A DNA stretch of 64,000 nucleotides. It comes from Velthaea sp965214335 (GTDB lineage Bacteria > Vulcanimicrobiota > Vulcanimicrobiia > Vulcanimicrobiales > Vulcanimicrobiaceae). The translations under genes were made by a program, and so were the position numbers. This document shows positions 8,899-17,525 of the stretch, one piece after another (the first letter of the stretch is position 1; the number at the start of each line of letters is the position of its first letter). The notes under the pieces were generated by a model, which saw nothing but the letters and a program-made list of their open reading frames with translations, was not told where the DNA came from and did not search any database. Location of the stretch: positions 682,001-746,000 of the forward strand of contig CBDCBO010000005.1 in NCBI GenBank assembly GCA_965214335.1, given 5' to 3'.

Positions 8899-9456
8899 TT
8901 GGTTGAAACGTCGCGCCGTAACGTGCGCGGGCCGGCCGTGATCAAGGGCTTGCTTGCCGGAGCGGCTGGAACGATGGCGCTCGACATCACCACGTATATC
9001 GATATTCTGGTTCGCGCGCGACCGTCGAGTGCATTGCCGTCCGATGTCGTCAAAAAATCGGCCCAGATTGCCGGTATCGACGCGCTGGCATCAGATGAAG
9101 GAGACGCGCCGACGAACCGGCGGAGTGGCGCGGGTGCGCTCATGGGCTATGGCGTCGGGCTAGGCGCGGGAATCGTTTACAGCGCGCTTCGTCCGGCGTT
9201 TCGCGCGTGGCTCCCGTGGCCGATGGCCGGCGTCCTGCTGGGCGCTGCCACGCTCGTCGTCAGCGAAGGATCGGCTACGGCGCTGGGCGCGACGGATTGG
9301 TCGAAATGGTCGCTTGGCGAATGGATCGCGGACATCGTGCCACGCGCGATGTATGGCCTTACCGCTGCGTACGTCGTCGAACGGATCGATCGCGCGACGG
9401 CAACGGCGGACCGCTCGATCGAATCCGGTTTGGATTTCGCCGAGCGGTCGCGCTAA
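8899..9456 (+). CDS. Small membrane protein of unknown function
   Basis: 185 residues from a TTG at 8899; a GTG at 8938 would begin at IKGLLAG and is equally plausible. Three hydrophobic stretches are visible: about 16-34 (GLLAGAAGTMALDIT), 84-100 (glycine-rich LMGYGVGLGAGIVY) and 108-127 (WPMAGVLLGAATLVVSEG). Glycine spacing suggests packed helices. It starts 16 bases after the ThDP enzyme and probably shares its transcript, so it may tether or assist that enzyme; this is inference from position only. Confidence 0.6.
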   Translation: MVETSRRNVRGPAVIKGLLAGAAGTMALDITTYIDILVRARPSSALPSDVVKKSAQIAGIDALASDEGDAPTNRRSGAGALMGYGVGLGAGIVYSALRPAFRAWLPWPMAGVLLGAATLVVSEGSATALGATDWSKWSLGEWIADIVPRAMYGLTAAYVVERIDRATATADRSIESGLDFAERSR

Positions 9457-9472
9457 GGCCATTTTGCGGCGC

Positions 9473-10642
9473 CTACGGCTTCATAACGACTTTAATGCAA
9501 TCATCCTTCTTGTGTTTGAACGTTTCGAATCCAGCCGGGGCATCCTCGAGCGAAATGCGATGCGTGATCACAAAACTGGGGTCGATGTCGCCCTTCTCGA
9601 TACGCGCGAGCAGCGGGGCGAAATAGCGCTGAACGTGGGTTTGCCCGCTCTTCATCGTCAAGCCGCGGTTGACGAACGCGCCCATCGGAAACGTATCGAC
9701 GAATCCGCCGTAAACGCCGGCAACGGACAGCGAACCGCCGTTACGAACCGACATGATAATGTCGCGCAACACCGCCGGGCGGTCGGTTTCAAGTTTCACG
9801 AACTGCTTGGCGCGGTCGATGAAGCCTTCGGCGCCCGGTGCATGGGCCTCCATGCCGACCGCATCCAGACATGAGTCCGGTCCCCGGCCGGACGTGACTT
9901 CCTTAAGCGCTTCATTGATGCTGTCTACGGTCGAATAGTCGATCGTCTGCGCACCGCCGGCCTCGGCCATTTTCAACCGCTCGGGCACCCGGTCGATCGC
10001 AATGACTTTGCCGGCGCCCAGCATGAACGCGCTGCGGATGGCGAATTGACCGACCGGGCCGCAGCCCCAAATGGCAACCGTGTCACCTTGCTGGATATTA
10101 CAGTTCTCAGCAGCCATGTATCCCGTCGGAAAAATGTCCGACAAAAATAGGACCTGCTCGTCCGTGAGCGAGTCCGGAACCTTCACCGTGCCGACATCCG
10201 CGAACGGAACCCGAACGTATTCCGCTTGGCCCCCGGCATAGCCGCCAAGCAAATGCGAGTAACCGAAAAGTCCGGCCGGCGAATGACCCCATAGCGCTGC
10301 GGCTAGCTTCGCGTTTTGGTTGGAACGTTCGCATACCGAGTACAAGCCGCGCGTACAAAAGAAACACTCGCCGCACGACATGGTGAATGCAACGACGACT
10401 CGATCGCCGACGGCACGATTTTTGACATCGCTGCCGACGGCGACGATCTCGCCCATGAATTCGTGTCCGAGGATATCTCCCGATTGCATCGAGGGGATGA
10501 AACCGTCGTAGATATGCAGATCGGAACCGCAGATTGCCGTGAGCGTTACCTTCACGATTGCGTCGCGCGGATCCACAATCGTCGGATCGGTTTTGTCTTC
10601 GACCCGGACGTCATCTTTGCCGTGCCAAGTATTGGCTCTCAT
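9473..10642 (-). CDS. Zinc-dependent alcohol dehydrogenase, second copy
   Basis: 389 residues from an ATG at 10642 preceded by TATGGAG. Motifs: CGSDLH and GHEFMGEIVAVG for the catalytic zinc, a structural zinc loop in CGECFFCTRGLYSVCE, and VAIWGCGPVGQFA for NAD(P). It is a paralogue of the protein at 5613-6896 but about 40 residues shorter because it lacks most of the charged insertion there. It converges on the membrane protein gene with a 16-base gap and diverges from the SDR gene. Probable role is oxidation of aldehydes or alcohols (glutathione-independent type); the substrate is not readable. Confidence 0.88.
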   Translation of the reverse strand: MRANTWHGKDDVRVEDKTDPTIVDPRDAIVKVTLTAICGSDLHIYDGFIPSMQSGDILGHEFMGEIVAVGSDVKNRAVGDRVVVAFTMSCGECFFCTRGLYSVCERSNQNAKLAAALWGHSPAGLFGYSHLLGGYAGGQAEYVRVPFADVGTVKVPDSLTDEQVLFLSDIFPTGYMAAENCNIQQGDTVAIWGCGPVGQFAIRSAFMLGAGKVIAIDRVPERLKMAEAGGAQTIDYSTVDSINEALKEVTSGRGPDSCLDAVGMEAHAPGAEGFIDRAKQFVKLETDRPAVLRDIIMSVRNGGSLSVAGVYGGFVDTFPMGAFVNRGLTMKSGQTHVQRYFAPLLARIEKGDIDPSFVITHRISLEDAPAGFETFKHKKDDCIKVVMKP

Positions 10643-10828
10643 AAATCTCCATAAAAAAGCGAAGGACTTGCTCCGGTGCCCGACTGGAGCACAGATCAAA
10701 CCTTATTCCAAGTAGTGGAAGCTCAGTTACCGGCACGTCGGTTAGGCTTGCGCTCGACCCGAGAGTTTCACGATAAAGGCGCTGTTCCGCCGCGCATGAT
10801 TCGAGCGATATTCGGGAACACCGGAAAT

Positions 10829-11626
10829 ATGGCTAATGCAGAAAATGGTTGTGCAGTTATCACCGGTGCGTCCAGCGGAATCGGCCGCGAACTCGCGACC
10901 CAGTTCGCGCAGCATCAGTTCGATTTAATTATCGCCGCGGAAGATAGCGGCATTCACGACGCGGCTCGCGAGCTTGAGGCCCTCGGAATTTCCGTGCAGA
11001 TCTGTCAGACCGATTTGCGCACGAGCGAAGGTGTCGAGCAGCTTGCCGCGGCAGTTGGCTCACGTGACGTCGAAGCACTCGTATTGAACGCCGGCGTCGG
11101 TATCAATGGCGCGTTTACCGAAACGCCGCTCGACCGTGAACTCGATATCGTCGACCTGAATTGCCGCTCGGTGGTCCATCTGGCAAAGCGCGTGATTCCG
11201 CAGATGGTCGCTCGCGGCAAAGGGCGCGTGCTCATAACGTCATCGATCGCAGCGGTTCAAGCTGGTCCATTCGAGGCCGTGTATTCAGCCTCAAAGGCGT
11301 TCGACAAGGCGTTCGCCGCGGCACTGCGTGATGAGCTCAAAGACAAAGGCGTAACGGTTACCACGATGATGCCCGGACCGACCGAGACGAACTTCTTTGC
11401 GCGTGCCGACATGCTCGATACGAAAGCCGGATCGGGCGACGGTGAACGCGCCGACGTCACTCAAGTTGCCGAGCAAGGCTTCGAGGCGATGATGAGCGGC
11501 AAGGGTGAGTTCTTCGCCGGTCCATTAAAAACCAAGATTCAGGGGCGCATCTCGCAGCTACTACCCGAGACCGTCGCCGCAACGGCCCACCGCGGGCTTG
11601 CCGAGCCGGGCACGGCGAAAACCTAG
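10829..11626 (+). CDS. Short-chain dehydrogenase/reductase
   Basis: 265 residues from an ATG at 10829; upstream in-frame sequence has no family likeness. Classical SDR motifs are present: TGASSGIGRELA (cofactor loop), LNAGVGING, the catalytic serine in ITSSIAA and the Tyr/Lys pair in YSASKAFDKA. DLNCRSVVHLAKRV precedes. The C-terminal part (AEQGFEAMMSGKGEFFAG) is typical of the DltE/YdfG-like group of SDRs. The reaction would be NAD(P)-dependent oxidation or reduction of a small carbonyl compound. Divergent from the alcohol dehydrogenase across 186 bases, which may hold both promoters. Confidence 0.88.
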   Translation: MANAENGCAVITGASSGIGRELATQFAQHQFDLIIAAEDSGIHDAARELEALGISVQICQTDLRTSEGVEQLAAAVGSRDVEALVLNAGVGINGAFTETPLDRELDIVDLNCRSVVHLAKRVIPQMVARGKGRVLITSSIAAVQAGPFEAVYSASKAFDKAFAAALRDELKDKGVTVTTMMPGPTETNFFARADMLDTKAGSGDGERADVTQVAEQGFEAMMSGKGEFFAGPLKTKIQGRISQLLPETVAATAHRGLAEPGTAKT

Positions 11627-11659
11627 TCGCGCCTGCCTGATATTTGTTTAAAACCATTG

Positions 11660-11698
11660 GGGCAGGCTGCAGAGCGATGATGCTTTGTCAGCTTGCCC
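11660..11698. terminator. Hairpin between convergent SDR and RidA genes
   Basis: GGGCAGGCTG (11660-11669) pairs with CAGCTTGCCC (11689-11698) at nine of ten positions. It sits between convergent stops at 11626 and 11702 and could stop transcription from either side. No strong T-run follows. Confidence 0.55.
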
Positions 11699-11701
11699 TA
11701 A

Positions 11702-12094
11702 TCACGTTACGTGAAGTCGCGCGATAACTTCGATTTCGACGCGCGCGCCGAGCGGCAGCATTGCGACGGCAACCGTCGACCGCGCGGGTGCAATGCCGGC
11801 AGCAAAGCGCTCGGCGTAGATTGGATTCATCGGGGCGAAGTCGGCCATATCGACCAGAAAGATCGTCGTCTTGACGACGTCGGCAAACGTCGCTCCCGCC
11901 GCATCCAGCACGGCTTCAATGTTGCGCAACACTTGCTGTGTTTGTTCGATAATGCCGCCGCCGACGAGGGTCCCGACATTCGGATCGATGGCGATTTGAC
12001 CGCTGCAAAAAACTAAGCCGTCGCTGATGACGGCTTGGTTGTAGGGTCCGATCGGGGCCGGTGCGGCCGTGGTAAAGACTCGCTCGACGCTCAC
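11702..12094 (-). CDS. ridA: RidA-family protein
   Basis: 130 residues, the normal size. RidA proteins hydrolyse reactive enamines/imines released by PLP enzymes and form trimers. The family outline is evident: PIGPYNQAV near the start, FCSGQIAIDP, QVLRNIEAVL, and the C-terminal RSTVAVAMLPLGARVEIEVIA with the arginine that binds the substrate carboxylate. It overlaps the upstream aldo-keto reductase by four bases, so the two are coupled. Other Rid subfamilies cannot be excluded. Confidence 0.9.
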   Translation of the reverse strand: MSVERVFTTAAPAPIGPYNQAVISDGLVFCSGQIAIDPNVGTLVGGGIIEQTQQVLRNIEAVLDAAGATFADVVKTTIFLVDMADFAPMNPIYAERFAAGIAPARSTVAVAMLPLGARVEIEVIARLHVT

Positions 12095-13149
12095 ACGACG
12101 GCCAGTCCGGCCGTCGCCTCGCTATAGGCTTCAGCGGTCATCGTGCCCTTGTAGCGGCTCGATTCCGGCCCGATCCCGAAGTTGCCGGTAGCTAACTCGG
12201 AAATACGCGACAGTTCGTCGGCCGTCAAGCTTGCCGTATCCGGCGCCGCGGCAAATTCCGCCAGCTGCTCCCCATCATAGATATTGGGCAAGATCGTCAT
12301 GGCACGCGGTTCGGCAAGCAACCATTGCATCGCCGCCTGTCCCAGCGTGCGGCCGTTGGTCTCCAAGAAACGTAACGTTTCAATCTTCTTGATGCCGTTG
12401 AGCAGCCACTGGCGCGGGCGGTGCGAACGATGGTCGGTCGGCGGGAAAACCGTTTCAAGGGTATATTTTCCTTCGAGCATTCCGCTCGAATGCGGCACCC
12501 GAATTTGGTAACCCGTATCGGCGCCGGCTTCGTTCGCCGCGCGCAGCATTTCGTTACCCGGGAATTGCTCGAGCATGTTCCAGATCATCTGAATATTGGT
12601 CACGTTGCGCTTGCGTGCCGCATCGATACCTTCGTAGAGCCAGCCGATTGCCGGACCGAGCGCTACTCCATACGATAAAATTTTGCCTTCGGCTTTAAAC
12701 TCTGCGAGCAACCCAAACAGTTCATCGGAGTGCACCTGGGCGAGATGCGCGTTGTGGATCGAGTAAATGTCGATGTAATCGGTCTGTAGCCGGCGCAGCG
12801 ACTCTTCGAGCGCAAAACGCACGAAGGCCGGCGAAAAGTCGGCCGGGATCTCTTGCTGACCTTTGCGATCGCCCGAGAAGTTGTAAAAATCGTATCCAAA
12901 TTTTGTCGAGTAGACGACCTTGTCGCGCCGGCCCGCGAATGCGTTGCCCAGTTGTTCTTCGCTGCGGCCGTTAGCGTAGGTGTCAGCCGCGTCGAACAAG
13001 GTTACCCCGTATCGATCGTAGGCCGTTTGAATCAGCGTGACAGCCGCCTCGTCGGTCATCTCGCCCCACCACCCGGTGGATGTTGTCCAGAGGCCGAAGC
13101 CGATCTCGCTCACCGTGATGGCGGTCTTTGGATACGTCCGGTATTTCAT
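12091..13149 (-). CDS. Aldo/keto reductase
   Basis: 352 residues from an ATG at 13149 with AAGGAG upstream. The TIM-barrel family signs are present: FDAADTYANGRSEEQLG with the catalytic Asp and Tyr, VVYSTKFGYD with the catalytic Lys, YIDIYSIHNAH with the His position, and a C-terminal cofactor region (LAEPRAMTILPNIYDGEQL). NADPH-dependent carbonyl reduction is expected; similarity is to the potassium-channel-beta/YghZ-like and general stress AKRs. It is coupled to ridA. Substrate not known. Confidence 0.9.
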   Translation of the reverse strand: MKYRTYPKTAITVSEIGFGLWTTSTGWWGEMTDEAAVTLIQTAYDRYGVTLFDAADTYANGRSEEQLGNAFAGRRDKVVYSTKFGYDFYNFSGDRKGQQEIPADFSPAFVRFALEESLRRLQTDYIDIYSIHNAHLAQVHSDELFGLLAEFKAEGKILSYGVALGPAIGWLYEGIDAARKRNVTNIQMIWNMLEQFPGNEMLRAANEAGADTGYQIRVPHSSGMLEGKYTLETVFPPTDHRSHRPRQWLLNGIKKIETLRFLETNGRTLGQAAMQWLLAEPRAMTILPNIYDGEQLAEFAAAPDTASLTADELSRISELATGNFGIGPESSRYKGTMTAEAYSEATAGLAVV

Positions 13150-13249
13150 GCGCGGCTCCTTATGCAGCTTGCGGGACGGTTCGTGAGACGGGAACGGCGG
13201 CCATGCTGCGGGCGTCCCATCCACCAGCACCAACGAGCGGAGGCCGACT

Positions 13250-13471
13250 GTGGATCATCGGACAAAATATGACGTTTCCGCCGTCGAGGGATTCGCCGGC
13301 CGGCAGGTCCGCGTTCTGCTGCAAGACGGCAGTGCCCATAGCGGCGTGTTACGGACCGAGCTGCTCTCGGAGCGATCGCTGTCGGTGTATATCACCGCGA
13401 GCGACGACAAAGGCGCAACGCTCTATATCGACCAAATCGTAGATATCGTGCCGCTTTCCAGCACCGGATGA
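13250..13471 (+). CDS. Small Hfq/LSm-like protein, first paralogue
   Basis: 73 residues from a GTG at 13250 with GGAGG six bases upstream. The core reads GRQVRVLLQDGSAHSGVL, then a strand SLSVYIT and a final LYIDQIVDIVP. This order (V-x-V-x-L-x-x-G, glycine five residues later, a closing strand ending I-x-x-I-V-P) is that of the Sm fold, and resembles Hfq (VSIYLVNGIKLQG ... YKHAISTVVP). The Hfq YKH residues are missing. A clear paralogue is at 31840-32055. Its stop is one base before the next start, so it is coupled to the decarboxylase gene. RNA binding is inference from fold. Confidence 0.6.
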   Translation: MDHRTKYDVSAVEGFAGRQVRVLLQDGSAHSGVLRTELLSERSLSVYITASDDKGATLYIDQIVDIVPLSSTG

Positions 13472-13472
13472 C

Positions 13473-14903
13473 GTGACGCCCGACACCGACGACTTTCGCG
13501 CTCAGTTCGACCGCGTTGGTGCTTGGATTGCCCGGTACTATCGCGATGGACGCGCCCTGCGCGTGCTCTCGGGAAATGCTCCCGGCGATCTTATCCGGGC
13601 ACTTCCGGACCAGCCGCCCCTCGATGCGGAGTCGTTCGACGCGATATTCGCCGACTTCGAGCGGCTCATCGTCCCGGGCATCACCCATTGGAACCAGCCT
13701 CGATTCTTCGCCTATTTCGCGATCAGCGCCGCCCCCATCACGGTGCTCGCTGAAGCGCTGACAGCCGCGCTGGACGTCAACGCGATGCTCTGGCGGACGT
13801 CGCCCGCGGCGACCGAACTCGAGGACGTGACACTCGGGTGGCTACGAGAGATGCTGGGTCTGCCGCCGGCCTATTCGGGCGTTATTTACGATACCGCTTC
13901 GATCAGCGGCTTCACGGCATTGGCCGCCGCCCGCGAATCGCTCGGCCTTGACATCCGCGACCGCGGAATGGCCGGTCGCCGCGATCTCCCGGCGCTCCGG
14001 GTGTATATCACCGAACACACCCATTCGCATATCGAAAAGGCGGCGATCGCGCTGGGTATCGGGCGCGACAACGTGGTGAAAGTCGCGTGCGATGCGGCGT
14101 ATGCGATGAACAGCGCTGCGTTGACCGCGCGCATCGATGCGGATCTGGCGCGCGGACTGCGGCCGATGTGCGTCGTGGCTACCGTCGGAACGACGTCGAG
14201 CACGTCGTCCGACCCGGTCGCGGCGATCCGCGCGATCAGCGCCGAGCGCAACATTTGGCTGCACGTCGATGCCGCGTACGCCGGGCCGGCCGCCATTCTG
14301 CCCGAATTCCGGTGGTTGCTCGACGCCGCTCACGGTGCCGATTCAATCGTGCTCAACCCGCACAAATGGCTGTTCGTGCCGGTCGACCTGTCGGTATTGT
14401 ACGTTCGCGATATGGAATTGCTCCGCCGAACGTTCAGCCTTGTCGCCGATTATCTCATCACGCCCGAAACCGGCCTGCGCAACTACATGGATTATGGTTT
14501 ACAGCTGGGACGGCGCTTTCGCGCGCTCAAACTCTGGTTCGCGATGCGCGCGTACGGCGTGCGCGGCTTGCAAGCGGTGTTGCGCCGTCATATCGCCTTG
14601 GCGCAAGAATTGGCGACCTGGATCGCAGCGGAACCGGAGTGGGAAATCGCTGCGCCGCATCCGCTGTCCGTCGTGTGCTTCGTTCACCGGCCGCCCGGAC
14701 TTCCCGCGGCGGAGGTCGACGCCCACAATCTTGCGGTGATGGATGCGGTCAACGCCGACGGCCAGGTTTTTCTGTCGCATACCAAGCTCGATGGGCGAGT
14801 CGTGCTGCGCATCGCGATCGGCAACGAACGCACAACGCGTGACGATGTTTTTCTCGCGTGGCAACTGCTGCGCGAACATGCGGGAGCCTTAACCGCGGCG
14901 TGA
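13473..14903 (+). CDS. PLP-dependent aromatic amino acid decarboxylase
   Basis: 476 residues from a GTG at 13473. It belongs to the group II decarboxylases (AADC/tryptophan/tyrosine type): WNQPRFFAYF near the N-terminus, HSHIEKAA, the PLP aspartate segment WLHVDAAYAG and the Schiff-base lysine in LNPHKWLFVP. The substrate loop region is RNYMDYGLQLGRRFRALKLW. It would release CO2 from an aromatic L-amino acid to give an amine. The exporter gene 18 bases downstream suggests the amine or the amino acid is moved out. Exact substrate cannot be told. Confidence 0.9.
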   Translation: MTPDTDDFRAQFDRVGAWIARYYRDGRALRVLSGNAPGDLIRALPDQPPLDAESFDAIFADFERLIVPGITHWNQPRFFAYFAISAAPITVLAEALTAALDVNAMLWRTSPAATELEDVTLGWLREMLGLPPAYSGVIYDTASISGFTALAAARESLGLDIRDRGMAGRRDLPALRVYITEHTHSHIEKAAIALGIGRDNVVKVACDAAYAMNSAALTARIDADLARGLRPMCVVATVGTTSSTSSDPVAAIRAISAERNIWLHVDAAYAGPAAILPEFRWLLDAAHGADSIVLNPHKWLFVPVDLSVLYVRDMELLRRTFSLVADYLITPETGLRNYMDYGLQLGRRFRALKLWFAMRAYGVRGLQAVLRRHIALAQELATWIAAEPEWEIAAPHPLSVVCFVHRPPGLPAAEVDAHNLAVMDAVNADGQVFLSHTKLDGRVVLRIAIGNERTTRDDVFLAWQLLREHAGALTAA

Positions 14904-14921
14904 CGCCGCGCTGCCGTTCGC

Positions 14922-15545
14922 ATGACGATAACCGCGTTAGTCATCGTTTTTCTGGCTGGGTTTGTGATCATGACGCCGATCGGTCCGGTGTCGACGATCT
15001 GCATTCGACGCTCGCTGATGTTCGGCCGTCGCGCCGGCGTGGTCGCGGGTGCCGGCGACGCTGCCGCCATTGCCGTGTATGGGACGATTGGAGTGAGCGG
15101 AAGCACCTATTTACCGCACGCGTTCGCTTCGTTTACGACGCTGTGGCATGTCGCGATCGCGGTGTTGCTCGTCGTCATCGCGATCTTCATCTGGCGCGCT
15201 CGTCCGACGCTGCCGACGCTGTCGCCGACCACAGGCGGTACGCTGCTGGGTGGATTCGGTGCCGCGCTCGCAATCGCATTAGCGAACCCGGCCGATATCA
15301 TTCTGTTTGCGGCGCTGTTCGCGAGTTTGGGCGTGGTCGTTCATACGCCGCTCGATCGCGTGCTGTTCGCCGGTGCGATTTTTTCCGGTGGCTGCGCGTA
15401 CTGGATAGCGATGGCGTACTTTCTCGAACGCTGGCGGGTCGGACTTACGACAGCCCGGATGCGATGGCTCAACCGCACATGCTCGGCGTTTATGTTCATC
15501 GGAGCGGCGGCGAGCTTAGCTTCGCTCGCAAGACCCGGCGGCTGA
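14922..15545 (+). CDS. LysE-type amino acid exporter
   Basis: 207 residues with six hydrophobic segments, the size of LysE/RhtB exporters. The N-terminus ends in the family hallmark IMTPIGPVSTICIRRSLMFGRRAG, where the PxGP region lines the pore; another helix has ALANPADIILFAALFASLGV. It probably belongs to the operon with the decarboxylase and would export an amino acid or amine. The hallmark PIGPV is near, but not identical to, the usual PGP, so it is a divergent member. Confidence 0.8.
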   Translation: MTITALVIVFLAGFVIMTPIGPVSTICIRRSLMFGRRAGVVAGAGDAAAIAVYGTIGVSGSTYLPHAFASFTTLWHVAIAVLLVVIAIFIWRARPTLPTLSPTTGGTLLGGFGAALAIALANPADIILFAALFASLGVVVHTPLDRVLFAGAIFSGGCAYWIAMAYFLERWRVGLTTARMRWLNRTCSAFMFIGAAASLASLARPGG

Positions 15546-15666
15546 TCGACCCTCTTTCCGCTGGCGCAGATGACCGAGAACGATCGCAGCTTCGCGAAAA
15601 ATTCCATTACCGACGGTCGACAAGCTCACGCGGGCGGGGGACGTCAGGCCAGCGAATCAGAGCGCA

Positions 15667-16197
15667 ATGACTCGCATCATGGGCGTGACCATACTCCTTG
15701 CAACGAGCCTCACCGGAATCGCCGCGGCGCAAGGTATCGTAGCAGGGCCCGCGGGTGGCGACCGAGCGGCGGTCGCAGCCATGGTGCGCAGCGCCGTCAC
15801 GGAAGAGAAACTCTGCCGTCTCGCAATCGAGAAGTCGGCCAATCCCGACGTGCAAACATTTTGTCGTAAAGCTTCGGGTGACTTCGCCCATACCGCGATC
15901 GCCGGTATGGCACTGGCGCAAATGCTCCATGCTCCGGACGTAAAGCTTGAACCGGCGCCCGGCACACCCGAGCTGCTCGAAACGCTTGGCAGTTTTTCGG
16001 GTCAGGCTTTCGATCGCGAATTTCTGCTCGTTCAAATTGCGGACCATGAAAACGACGAACATACGATTCGTTACGCGCAAGAATTCGCCACCGACAGTTC
16101 GGTCAAGCACTACGAGACAACGGTGCTGCCGAAGGTCGAAACGGACCTTACCCTGGCGGAAAGCGCCCTGCTCACGGTGAGCGAAGCGGCTCCGTAA
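15667..16197 (+). CDS. Secreted DUF4142-like protein
   Basis: 176 residues. A signal peptide (MGVTILLATSLTGIAAAQG) is followed by an all-helical domain typical of DUF4142, a ferritin-like four-helix bundle found in periplasmic proteins: EEKLCRLAIEKSANPDVQTFCRKASGDF, AFDREFLLVQIADHEN, and the C-terminal helix near VLPKVETDLTLAESA. Function of the family is unknown. It stands alone, 121 bases after the exporter, and converges on glutamine synthetase. Confidence 0.75.
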   Translation: MTRIMGVTILLATSLTGIAAAQGIVAGPAGGDRAAVAAMVRSAVTEEKLCRLAIEKSANPDVQTFCRKASGDFAHTAIAGMALAQMLHAPDVKLEPAPGTPELLETLGSFSGQAFDREFLLVQIADHENDEHTIRYAQEFATDSSVKHYETTVLPKVETDLTLAESALLTVSEAAP

Positions 16198-16214
16198 GCG
16201 CTCGCGTCGTCCGG

Positions 16215-17525
16215 TCAGTACATCCGCAAGTACGCTTCGTGCTCCCAGGGATGTACGGCTCGCCGGTAGCGTTCGTATTCCGCGATTTTGGCGTCATGAA
16301 AAGCGTGGTAAATATGATCGCCGAGCGCACCGCGCACGACGATATCGCGATCGAGTTCGGTAAGCGCCGAACGCAGCGATTTCGGCAACGTGACAATGCC
16401 GCGTTCGTTGCGCACGCGCTCGGATAGCTCGTAGGTCGATCCGGTGAAGGGATCGCCGGGCAGCGCGCGGCTGCGAATGCCTTCGGCGATCGACTCGACG
16501 AGCACGGCCATGGCAAGATATGGATTACACGAGGCGTCGGGGCTGCGGACTTCGATCAGCGGCGGTCCTTCGATCGCGGGCGGAACGCGTACGAGCGCGT
16601 TGGCACTACGCTGCGACCACACGGTATAGATCGGCGCGTCCCACGCGGCCACCAGACGCTTGTAGGAGTTGACCGTCGGGTTACAGATCGCCGTGAAGCC
16701 GGGAGCATGTTCGAGTAAACCCGCAATAGCGTGCAGCCGTACGACTTCATCGACGTCGCCCAGACTAAAGTAAACGTGCAGACCGTTACCGGCCTGGGTT
16801 TCGAGCGGCTTGGGCATAAAGGTCGCGTGCACGTTATTTTGGTCGGCGATATGTTTGACGACGCCGCGCACCGTAATGAGATGGTCGGCGGTCGCTAAAG
16901 CGCCGCTGGCGGCCAGATCGATTTCGTGCTGACCCGCGCCGTGTTCGTGATGCGCGCTCGAAACACTGATCCCCATCGCTTCGAGCGCCGCGACCATCGC
17001 CGTCCGCGTTACGTCACCACGGTCGCTGGGCGAAAAATCGAAGTACGATCCGCTATCGAGTGCGTGCGTCGTCGGCGAGCCGTCCGCCGATCGCGTGAAC
17101 AGGTAGAATTCGACTTCGAGCGCCGTCCGCACGCGCGCCACCACGTCGCCGGCATCTTCGAGAACGCGCTTGAGCGTCGACCGCGGGCAGCCCTCGAACG
17201 GTGTGCCGTCGGGCATCGCGATATCGCACAGCACGCGCGCTTCGGCGGCGCCGTCACGCGTCCACGGCAAGATCGCAAACGTTGCGAGGTCCGGCAGCAG
17301 CACCATGTCGACTTCCTCGCCGCGCACGAAGCCGTCGATCGAACCACCGTCAAAGGTAACGTGTCCGCCCAGCGCCCGCTCGAGTTCGCTGGCCGGAACG
17401 ACAATATTTTTTTCGATACCTAAAATGTCGACGAATGCCAAGCGAATGTAGCGCACGCCGCGCTCTTTTGCGGTCTTGAGGATATCGCGCCGCGCCGCGG
17501 CACCGTCCTTAACTGCCGAGAGCAT
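16215..17525 (-). CDS. glnA: Glutamine synthetase, type I
   Basis: 436 residues, the short GSI-alpha size. Ammonia and glutamate are joined with ATP. Motifs: VDILGIEKNIVVP and DGGSIDGF in the N-terminal domain, EVEFYLF, HHEHGAGQHEID (metal ligands), NGLHVYFSLG, NPTVNSYKRLV, and EVRSPDASCNPY. The C-terminus lacks the tyrosine adenylylation loop of the beta type, so it is probably regulated by feedback and transcription. The start overlaps the upstream regulator stop by 17 bases. A glutamine-synthetase-like gamma-polyamine ligase is a less likely alternative. Confidence 0.9.
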   Translation of the reverse strand: MLSAVKDGAAARRDILKTAKERGVRYIRLAFVDILGIEKNIVVPASELERALGGHVTFDGGSIDGFVRGEEVDMVLLPDLATFAILPWTRDGAAEARVLCDIAMPDGTPFEGCPRSTLKRVLEDAGDVVARVRTALEVEFYLFTRSADGSPTTHALDSGSYFDFSPSDRGDVTRTAMVAALEAMGISVSSAHHEHGAGQHEIDLAASGALATADHLITVRGVVKHIADQNNVHATFMPKPLETQAGNGLHVYFSLGDVDEVVRLHAIAGLLEHAPGFTAICNPTVNSYKRLVAAWDAPIYTVWSQRSANALVRVPPAIEGPPLIEVRSPDASCNPYLAMAVLVESIAEGIRSRALPGDPFTGSTYELSERVRNERGIVTLPKSLRSALTELDRDIVVRGALGDHIYHAFHDAKIAEYERYRRAVHPWEHEAYLRMY

